Translations under genes and position numbers: made by a program | Notes under the pieces: model-generated | Told to the model about the DNA's origin: nothing | Seen by the model: only the letters and a program-made list of their open reading frames with translations | The model's database searches: none | Origin: DATAVB01 sp040414495 | GTDB lineage: Bacteria > Actinomycetota > Actinomycetes > Mycobacteriales > QHCD01 | Assembly (NCBI GenBank): GCA_040414495.1 | Contig: JBEDUI010000015.1 | Location: 1 to 30,410, forward strand | Direction of reading: 5' to 3' | Length of the DNA: 30,410 nt | Shown here: positions 14,466 to 19,923 of the stretch, piece by piece | Position numbering within the stretch: position 1 is the stretch's first letter | How the letters are laid out: each line of letters begins with the position of its first letter

Positions 14466-16835
14466 TCATCGTTCGGACCAGACCCAATTGCTGATGTACG
14501 GCGGATCTTCACCATGTTCCCGGGTATAGGCCCGGGCCCGCAGCCGGGCATCGACCATGTCCTGGCGCAATTCGGCGGCCGGCACGGCCAGACCGGGCGC
14601 ACGGTCGATGACGTCGATGACGAGATGGAAACGATCGAGGTCGTTGAGCATCACCATGTCGAACGGCGTCGTGGTGGTGCCTTCCTCTTTGTATCCGCGG
14701 ACGTGAATGTTGTGGTGGTTGGTTCGCCGGTAGGTCAACCGGTGAATCAGGGACGGATACCCGTGGTACGCGAAAATCACCGGCCGGTCGTGGGTGAACA
14801 ATGCGTCGAACTCGCGGTCGGGCAGGCCATGCGGATGCTCCGAGTCCGGCTCCAGGCGCATCAGGTCGACGACGTTCACGACCCGGATCCGTATGTTGGG
14901 CAGCCGCCGGCGCAGGATGTCCACCGCGGCCAGCGTCTCCAGGGTCGGCACGTCACCGGCGCAGGCGAGAACGACGTCCGGGGTCAGGCCACTGTCGTTG
15001 CTGGCCCAGTCCCAGATCCCCACGCCTCGCGCGCAATGCGCCACCGCCGCGTCCATCGGCAGCCAACACGGCGTCGGCTGCTTGCCGGCCACGATGATGT
15101 TGATGTAATTGCGGCTGCGCAGACAATGGTCGGCGACCGAGAGCAGCGTATTTCCGTCCGGCGGCAGATAAACCCGGGTGACCTCCGCTTTCTTGTTCAC
15201 CACGTGATCGATGAAACCCGGGTCCTGATGGGAGAATCCATTGTGATCCTGCCGCCACACGTGGGAGGAGAGCAGGTAATTCAACGATGCGATCGGCCGG
15301 CGCCAGGGAATCGCGCGGCTGACCTTCAGCCATTTCGCGTGCTGGTTGACCATCGAATCGACGATGTGGATAAACGCTTCGTAACAGTTGAACAGGCCGT
15401 GCCGGCCGGTGAGCAGATACCCCTCCAGCCAGCCCTGACAGAGGTGTTCGGAGAGCACCTCGAGCACCCGCCCGTCGGGGGCCAAATGGTCATCGCCGGC
15501 AATGCGCTCGGCCTCCCAGACCCGGTCGGTGACCTCGAATACGGCCGAAAGCCGATTCGAGGCGGTCTCGTCCGGACCGACAATGCGGAACCGGTCGGGG
15601 TTCGCGGCGGTCACGTCCCGGAGCCACGCACCCAGCAACCGGGTAGGTTCGTGGACCGGCTCCCCCGGTGTGGTCACCGCGACCGCGTACTCACGGAAAT
15701 CGGGTAATTCCAGCGCCCGTAGCAACAGTCCGCCGTTGGCGTGCGGGTTGGCGCTCATGCGCCGGTCGCCGGTCGGACACAGGCGCAGCACCTCGTCGTG
15801 GACCCGGCCATTCTCGTCGAAGAGTTCCCGCGGTCCGTACCCCCGCAGCCACTCCTCCAACATCGCCAGGTGGGTCGGATCGGTACGGACCTGCCCCAGC
15901 GGGACCTGATGGGCCCGAAACGTTCCCTCGACCTTGACTCCGTCCACTTCGGCCGGTCCGGTCCAGCCCTTGGGCGTACGGAACACAATCATCGGCCACA
16001 GTGGACGCTCAGTGCGCTCGCCGGACCGGGCCTGCTGTTGAATTGCCGAGATATCGCCGAGGGCCCGCTCCAACGTCGAGGCCAGCAACCGGTGCACCTC
16101 GGCCGGATCGTCGCCGGTCACGAAGTAGGGACGGTGCCCGTACCCTTCCAACAACGCGGTCAATTCCGGCTCGGGTAAGCGGGCCAGCACCGCCGGCGAG
16201 GCGATTTTGTAGCCATTCAAATGCAGGATCGGCAGCACCGCGCCATCCCGCGCCGGGTTGAGGAATTTGTTGGAATGCCAACTGGCGGCCAGCGGACCGG
16301 TTTCCGCTTCGCCATCGCCGATCACACAGCACACCAGCAGATCCGGGTTGTCGAAAGCGGCGCCGTACGCGTGCACCAGGCTGTATCCCAATTCCCCGCC
16401 CTCATGAATCGAGCCGGGTGTCTCCGGCGCGACATGGCTGGGAATGCCGCCAGGAAAGGAGAATTGCCGGAACAGCCGGCGTAACCCTTCCTCGTCCCGG
16501 CGGATATGCGGATAGACCTCGGTATAGGTGCCTTCCAAATAGGCATTCGCCACCAGCGCCGGGCCGCCGTGCCCGGGACCGGTGATGAAAATCGCGTCCA
16601 GATCCCGCAGCCGGACCAACCGGCTCAGGTGCGCATAGAGCATATTCAGCCCGGGCGTGGTGCCCCAATGCCCGAGCAGCCGGGGCTTGATGTGTTCGGG
16701 GCGCAACGGCTCCCGTAACAACGGATTGTCCAAGAGATAAATCTGACCAACCGAGAGGTAATTCGCGGCCCGCCAGTACGCATCGATCGTCTTCAGATCT
16801 GCTGCGTTCAACCCTCGCGTATCACGCATCGTCAT
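14466..16835 (-). CDS. xfp: Phosphoketolase (xylulose-5-P/fructose-6-P)
   Basis: 789 residues, the typical length. This thiamine-diphosphate enzyme splits xylulose 5-phosphate (or fructose 6-phosphate) with phosphate into acetyl phosphate and a shorter sugar phosphate. Motifs: GHWGTTPGLNMLYAHL (55-70), GPGHGGPA (86-93), GGELGYSLVHAYGAAFDNPD (147-166), GDGEAETGPLAASWHSNKF (173-191, the diphosphate and Mg site), and later SSHVWRQDHNGFSHQDPGF and CAGDVPTLE. C-terminal YISNWVWSE is intact. A second ATG two codons in is the alternative start. It precedes ackA, so acetyl phosphate would yield ATP. It is divergent from devR, with two DosR boxes between them and a 5' leader containing a strong hairpin. 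Confidence 0.96.
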   Translation of the reverse strand: MTMRDTRGLNAADLKTIDAYWRAANYLSVGQIYLLDNPLLREPLRPEHIKPRLLGHWGTTPGLNMLYAHLSRLVRLRDLDAIFITGPGHGGPALVANAYLEGTYTEVYPHIRRDEEGLRRLFRQFSFPGGIPSHVAPETPGSIHEGGELGYSLVHAYGAAFDNPDLLVCCVIGDGEAETGPLAASWHSNKFLNPARDGAVLPILHLNGYKIASPAVLARLPEPELTALLEGYGHRPYFVTGDDPAEVHRLLASTLERALGDISAIQQQARSGERTERPLWPMIVFRTPKGWTGPAEVDGVKVEGTFRAHQVPLGQVRTDPTHLAMLEEWLRGYGPRELFDENGRVHDEVLRLCPTGDRRMSANPHANGGLLLRALELPDFREYAVAVTTPGEPVHEPTRLLGAWLRDVTAANPDRFRIVGPDETASNRLSAVFEVTDRVWEAERIAGDDHLAPDGRVLEVLSEHLCQGWLEGYLLTGRHGLFNCYEAFIHIVDSMVNQHAKWLKVSRAIPWRRPIASLNYLLSSHVWRQDHNGFSHQDPGFIDHVVNKKAEVTRVYLPPDGNTLLSVADHCLRSRNYINIIVAGKQPTPCWLPMDAAVAHCARGVGIWDWASNDSGLTPDVVLACAGDVPTLETLAAVDILRRRLPNIRIRVVNVVDLMRLEPDSEHPHGLPDREFDALFTHDRPVIFAYHGYPSLIHRLTYRRTNHHNIHVRGYKEEGTTTTPFDMVMLNDLDRFHLVIDVIDRAPGLAVPAAELRQDMVDARLRARAYTREHGEDPPYISNWVWSER

Positions 16836-16894
16836 CCCAACCGCTGCCGAGTGCCAGACGGATAGCCACGGATAAGGGAAATAGCCGGGCAGGC

Positions 16895-16937
16895 GGTCGG
16901 GAACGCGGCGGCAGCACTGACGCCGACGTTCCCGACC
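16895..16937 (-). other. Long hairpin in the phosphoketolase leader
   Basis: GGTCGGGAACG and CGTTCCCGACC form perfect 11-bp arms; inside them CGGCG and CGCCG extend the stem with a one-base bulge, leaving a 10-nt loop. It lies 60 bp upstream of the phosphoketolase start, within the predicted leader. A second small stem (CGATGG, 4 nt, CCATCG) is at 16957-16972. These may control read-through or mRNA stability, or be a further operator. Confidence 0.5.
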
Positions 16938-17006
16938 ACACTACGACCGGCCCGCTCGATGGCTTCCCATCGGGCCCCCCGGGCACCCGTAATCGCAGCG
17001 ACACCC

Positions 17007-17050
17007 AACGTAGGAAGTCTGGTTCATTGCCGTGATGGGCCACACGTCCT
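17007..17050 (-). promoter_or_regulatory. Predicted DosR-dependent phosphoketolase promoter
   Basis: A DosR box GGGCC-N4-GTCCT (17037-17050, eight of ten) has on the minus strand a TACGTT hexamer (17007-17012) centred 34 bp away. This fits the TANNNT -10 form and predicts a transcript starting near 17000, with a leader of about 165 nt before the phosphoketolase ATG. Confidence 0.5.
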
Positions 17051-17058
17051 GAGTGCCA

Positions 17059-17072
17059 GGGACTTTGGTCCC
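17059..17072 (+). promoter_or_regulatory. Consensus DosR box upstream of devR
   Basis: GGGAC-N4-GTCCC, ten of ten, inside the 16-bp palindrome AGGGACTTTGGTCCCT. Its centre is exactly 22 bp from the weaker box at 17037-17050, two helical turns, as in tandem DosR sites of M. tuberculosis. A CAGTCT hexamer at 17097-17102 is 34 bp from the centre, placing the start point at or next to the devR ATG (17109). Confidence 0.8.
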
Positions 17073-17108
17073 TCGTCGCCACTGCGCCGGACATGACAGT
17101 CTGGTGGC

Positions 17109-17783
17109 ATGAGCACCCCGCCGACCGATGATGTCCGCACGCCGATCGGTGTCTTCCTCCTCGACGATCACGAGATCGTCCGGCGCGGCCTGAAAGACCT
17201 CATCGAGGCCGAGGAGGATCTCACCGTCGTCGGCGAGGCGGCCACGGCGACCCAGGCGCTCGGCCGGATTCCCGCGGTCCGGCCCGATGTCGCGGTGCTC
17301 GACGTACGGCTGCCGGACGGCAACGGGGTCAACGTCTGCCGGGACATCCGCTCGACGATGCCCGATGTCGCCTGCCTGATGCTCACCTCGTTCGACGACG
17401 ACAACGCGCTGTTCGACGCGATCATGGCCGGGGCGGCCGGGTACGTACTCAAGCAGATTCAGGGGGCCGATCTGGTCGGCGCGATCCGGACCGTGGCCAG
17501 CGGTGAGTCCCTGCTGGATCCGCAGGCCACCGCGCGGGTAATGCAGCGGTTACGGCACCGGACCGAGGCCGACGACCCGGTCAGCGCGTTGACCGAGCAG
17601 GAGCGACGAGTGCTCGAGCTGATCGGTGAGGGGTTGACCAATCGGCAGATCGGCGCGCAGATGTTCCTGGCCGAAAAGACGGTGAAAAACTACGTCTCCT
17701 CGTTGCTGACCAAGCTCGGAATGGAACGCCGGACGCAGGCCGCGGTGCTGGCGGCCAGAATGCAGGACCACCGTGGCCGATAG
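17109..17783 (+). CDS. devR: DevR/DosR-like NarL-family response regulator
   Basis: 224 residues. The receiver domain (13-130) has LLDDHEIVRRGL and phospho-acceptor Asp65 in VAVLDVRLPDGNG, with MLTSFDDD as the Thr/Ser switch region and Lys in YVLKQIQG. The LuxR-type HTH (about 155-215) has LTEQERRVLELIGEGLTN and MFLAEKTVKNYVSSLLTKLGMERRTQAA, nearly identical to the DosR DNA-binding helix. It should bind GGGAC-N4-GTCCC boxes and activate the dormancy regulon when phosphorylated by the DevS-like kinase encoded at 10900-12609. The two boxes upstream imply autoregulation. No good ribosome site precedes ATG 17109 and the predicted start point is at the ATG, so the mRNA may be leaderless. Confidence 0.96.
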   Translation: MSTPPTDDVRTPIGVFLLDDHEIVRRGLKDLIEAEEDLTVVGEAATATQALGRIPAVRPDVAVLDVRLPDGNGVNVCRDIRSTMPDVACLMLTSFDDDNALFDAIMAGAAGYVLKQIQGADLVGAIRTVASGESLLDPQATARVMQRLRHRTEADDPVSALTEQERRVLELIGEGLTNRQIGAQMFLAEKTVKNYVSSLLTKLGMERRTQAAVLAARMQDHRGR

Positions 17784-17801
17784 CGGCGAGCGGCACGAAG
17801 A

Positions 17802-17815
17802 AGGACCTTTGTCCC
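17802..17815 (+). promoter_or_regulatory. DosR box for the PNPOx-fold gene
   Basis: AGGAC-N4-GTCCC followed by TAA, nine of ten core positions. Its centre is 42.5 bp before GTG 17851, and AATGAT (17839-17844) lies 33 bp from the centre as a -10. The box lies within the frame that an upstream GTG (17773) would open, which argues for the later start. Confidence 0.7.
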
Positions 17816-17850
17816 TAACCGACCGTGAACGCATCGGAAATGATCAGCCG

Positions 17851-18270
17851 GTGACCACGGATCCCAGCAGGCTCGACCTGCTTGATCGCGCCGAATGCAT
17901 GCGCCTGCTGCGCCGCGCTCCGGTCGGTCGCATTATCTACACCGCGAATGCGTTGCCGGCCGTACAGCCGGTCAACTATGTCCTTGATGGAGAGACGATT
18001 GTGATCCGCACCGAAAGCCGGTCGAATCTGGCCGCGGCCGGGCGGCACGACGTGGTGGCGTTCGAGGTCGACGAGATCGACCCGGTCCGCGGCACCGGTT
18101 GGAGCGTGGTCGTCACCGGCCGGGCCCGCGAGGTGACCGGGTCGGCGGCGATGGCCCGGGTGATGGCGCTTCCGCTGCCGCCCTGGACGTTGGACCTGCC
18201 CTGCCGCTTCGTAAAGATCAGCTGCGAGATCGTCACCGGCCACCGGCTTACCGACGGCGTTTCCCGCTGA
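17851..18270 (+). CDS. Pyridoxamine 5'-phosphate oxidase-fold flavin protein
   Basis: 139 residues from GTG 17851; an alternative GTG at 17773 overlaps the devR stop and would add 26 residues. The split-barrel fold is shown by LDRAECMRLLRRAPVGRIIYTANALPAVQPVNYVLDGETIVIRTE (given here only as its core: VGRIIYT, PAVQPVNYVLDG) and WSVVVTGRAREVT. Relatives bind FMN, F420 or haem; such proteins recur in actinobacterial stress regulons. The role here is unknown; a reductase or flavin carrier under hypoxia is possible. The DosR box 42 bp upstream predicts a leaderless message starting at the GTG. It directly follows devR and may also be read through from it. Confidence 0.82.
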   Translation: MTTDPSRLDLLDRAECMRLLRRAPVGRIIYTANALPAVQPVNYVLDGETIVIRTESRSNLAAAGRHDVVAFEVDEIDPVRGTGWSVVVTGRAREVTGSAAMARVMALPLPPWTLDLPCRFVKISCEIVTGHRLTDGVSR

Positions 18271-18310
18271 CCTCACCCCGCGCGGATGAGGAAGCGGCGG
18301 CGGGCCGCGC

Positions 18311-18329
18311 GGCACTGTCGGACAGTGCC
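18311..18329. promoter_or_regulatory. 19-bp perfect palindrome
   Basis: GGCACTGTC-G-GACAGTGCC, 41 bp after the PNPOx stop and 21 bp before the ribosome site of the 68-residue ORF. It can be an operator or a hairpin (loop TCGGA) that ends the PNPOx message; no T tract follows. Confidence 0.5.
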
Positions 18330-18360
18330 CCCAGACCGTCGGGCTTGGCAGGAGGCGGCG

Positions 18361-18567
18361 ATGACCGACTACCAGCAACGGGCGCGCGCCACGCCGGCCA
18401 AACCTGGCGCCGCGGCCACCAGTGACGCGGCCACGGTCAGACCGGGCGGCCAGCTGCCGGCGCGTTGGATGCATCTTATTTTCGGCGAATTGTCGCCGGC
18501 GTATTTCTGTTCTCCGGAAATACGGTGGCCCGCGATCTTGCCAACGTGTGGTAAACGCGCGGTTTAG
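18361..18567 (+). CDS. Small protein of unknown function
   Basis: 68 residues. It is supported mainly by a very good AGGAGG 5 bp before the ATG and by its place in a run of same-strand genes. The N-terminal third is Ala/Thr/Arg-rich and probably disordered (MTDYQQRARATPAKPGAA); the C-terminal part is more hydrophobic, with WMHLIFGELSPAYFCSPE and two Cys residues (CSPE and PTCGK). I recognise no family. It ends 20 bp before the DUF6325 gene. A perfect palindrome upstream suggests separate control. It may be a small stress-induced peptide or a spurious ORF. Confidence 0.45.
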   Translation: MTDYQQRARATPAKPGAAATSDAATVRPGGQLPARWMHLIFGELSPAYFCSPEIRWPAILPTCGKRAV

Positions 18568-18587
18568 AGGTTTCGGGAGTGCACGCG

Positions 18588-19028
18588 ATGGGACTCGTCG
18601 GACCAGTCGAACTGCTCGTATTGACGTTCCCCGGTGAGCATCTCGCCGGCAGCGTCGTCGATGTGATCAGCGATGTCGTGACGCGCGGCGACGTCACGAT
18701 CCTCGATCTACTGTTCATTTCCCGGTCCGCGGACGGCACCGTGCACACCCGCGACCTGGATGACCTGGATGACGGCTCCGACATTCTCGCGTTGGCCGAC
18801 CTGACCGGCGCGCCCAACGTCCTGGTCAGCGACGAGGACATCGCGCTCATCGGAAACAGCCTGACGCCAGGGCTTTCGGCCGCCGTCGTGGTGTACGAGC
18901 AGACCTGGGCGCTCAACGTGGCCCGCGCGGTCAGGGACGCGGGCGGGGAGGTCGGCCTGCATGTGCGGGTCCCGGCCGAAACCGCGATGACCGCGATGAT
19001 CGCATCGGAATCACAGCTTCCGGCCTGA
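18588..19028 (+). CDS. DUF6325 family protein
   Basis: 146 residues from ATG 18588, preceded by GGGAG; a GTG at 18579 is the alternative. It opens MGLVGPVELLVLTFPGEHLAG, then VVTRGDVTILDLLFISRSADGTV, the usual pattern of this family of acidic proteins, and later has SAAVVVYEQTWALNVARAVRDAGGEV. The fold and activity are not known to me. Members often sit beside SHOCT-domain genes, as here (SHOCT starts 43 bp later). Soluble, very acidic (DLDDLDDGSD). Probably cytoplasmic and stress-related by context only. Confidence 0.8.
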   Translation: MGLVGPVELLVLTFPGEHLAGSVVDVISDVVTRGDVTILDLLFISRSADGTVHTRDLDDLDDGSDILALADLTGAPNVLVSDEDIALIGNSLTPGLSAAVVVYEQTWALNVARAVRDAGGEVGLHVRVPAETAMTAMIASESQLPA

Positions 19029-19071
19029 GCCCGATGAATTCCACAGTGGATTTCCGTTCCGAGGTGATGAG

Positions 19072-19356
19072 ATGGCATTCGTCCGTGCCGGCCGGCCGGG
19101 ACTGCTCGGGAGCATCTCGCGCGTCTGCGTCATCGGCGGCACCACCGAAATGACCGCCAACGCGGTAAATCGCGCCGCCGAACGAAAAGCGGCGCAGGCA
19201 ACCGCTTATACAATGCAGCAACCGGCGCCTTCCAGCACCACCGCAGAAACCGAAGATCTGGTGACCAGGATCGAGCAGCTGGTTCGGCTGCGCGATCGGG
19301 GCGCGCTCAGCGACGAGGAATTCCGCGCCGCCAAAGCGCTTCTGTTCGCCGGCTGA
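19072..19356 (+). CDS. SHOCT-domain small protein
   Basis: 94 residues. The C-terminal 30 residues are a SHOCT (short C-terminal) motif: DLVTRIEQLVRLRDRGALSDEEF and KALL. The N-terminal part (RPGLLGSISRVCVIGGTTEM) is weakly hydrophobic and is followed by an Ala/Glu helix and a Gln/Pro/Ser linker. SHOCT motifs are thought to mediate oligomerisation or contact with membrane or other proteins. GAGGTGATGAG precedes the ATG. It follows the DUF6325 gene in the same direction and probably shares its transcript. No enzymatic function is indicated. Confidence 0.83.
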   Translation: MAFVRAGRPGLLGSISRVCVIGGTTEMTANAVNRAAERKAAQATAYTMQQPAPSSTTAETEDLVTRIEQLVRLRDRGALSDEEFRAAKALLFAG

Positions 19357-19358
19357 TC

Positions 19359-19400
19359 GCGTATTCAGCCCGGATCGACGCGTATTCAGCCTGGATCGAC
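19359..19400. repeat. 21-bp tandem duplication across the holin-like gene's stop
   Basis: GCGTATTCAGCCYGGATCGAC occurs at 19359-19379 and 19380-19400 with one difference. The right copy holds the last codons and stop (VDPG-stop) of the minus-strand gene; the left copy would encode the same ending again after the stop. A simple recent duplication in the 29 bp gap between convergent genes. Confidence 0.85.
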
Positions 19401-19775
19401 CGGAACGACCTGCCGCCACGGCCGGCGTAGCCGCCAGAGCGCGAGCTCGAGCGCGAGGCTGAACACGCTGATACACAAGGCGGCCAGCACATCCCAGCCA
19501 AACCCGTCAACCGTCAGTGCCGATGACCAATGCGCGGTCAATGCGAACATGGCGGCGTTGATCACGATCGCGAATACACCGAGGGTCAATACGATCAGCG
19601 GAAGCGTGAGGATTTTCAGAATCGTGCCGACGACCAGGTTGATCACTCCGAACAACGCGGCGATCCAGAGCAACGACCCGAGACCGCCCTCGACATGCAC
19701 GCCCGGCAACAAACCGGCGGTCAATCCGATAGTGGTCGCCAACAGAAACCAACGCAGCAGTAGGCGAATCAGCAC
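19386..19775 (-). CDS. Phage-holin-family (4-TM) membrane protein
   Basis: 129 residues. Start GTG at 19773-19775 is chosen because GGAGG lies 5 bp before it; an upstream open frame adds a non-hydrophobic stretch without support. Four hydrophobic segments: about 3-24 (LLLRWFLLATTIGLTAGLL), 33-52 (LLWIAALFGVINLVVGTIL), 56-80 (LPLIVLTLGVFAIVINAAMFAL) and 92-115 (WDVLAALCISVFSLALELAL). The pattern, with FGVINLVVGTILKILTLPL, matches the widespread bacterial 4-TM holin-superfamily proteins (PF04020 type), which are not phage lysis genes in most genomes. Function unknown; located in the cytoplasmic membrane. Confidence 0.87.
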   Translation of the reverse strand: MLIRLLLRWFLLATTIGLTAGLLPGVHVEGGLGSLLWIAALFGVINLVVGTILKILTLPLIVLTLGVFAIVINAAMFALTAHWSSALTVDGFGWDVLAALCISVFSLALELALWRLRRPWRQVVPVDPG

Positions 19776-19923
19776 GTCTACCTCCGATCCCACACGAATC
19801 TGGATGACTCGAGCCTGCTTCGGCCGGACCGGGCGGGCCTCGCCCGTCATGGATGAGGCCGGCGAAACCTCGTCGCCGGGGATGTAACACGCGGCGTAAA
19901 GCCAGGGAGGTAGTACACGCGGC

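Noticed and set aside
14514..15707. 397-residue + strand frame inside the phosphoketolase gene
   Set aside because: Antisense to fully conserved phosphoketolase motifs; Val/Gly/Arg/His-rich with no domain.
17773..17850. Upstream GTG extension of the PNPOx-fold protein
   Set aside because: The added 26 residues are unlike the domain, and the stretch contains a DosR box and -10 placed to start transcription at 17851. Kept as an alternative start.
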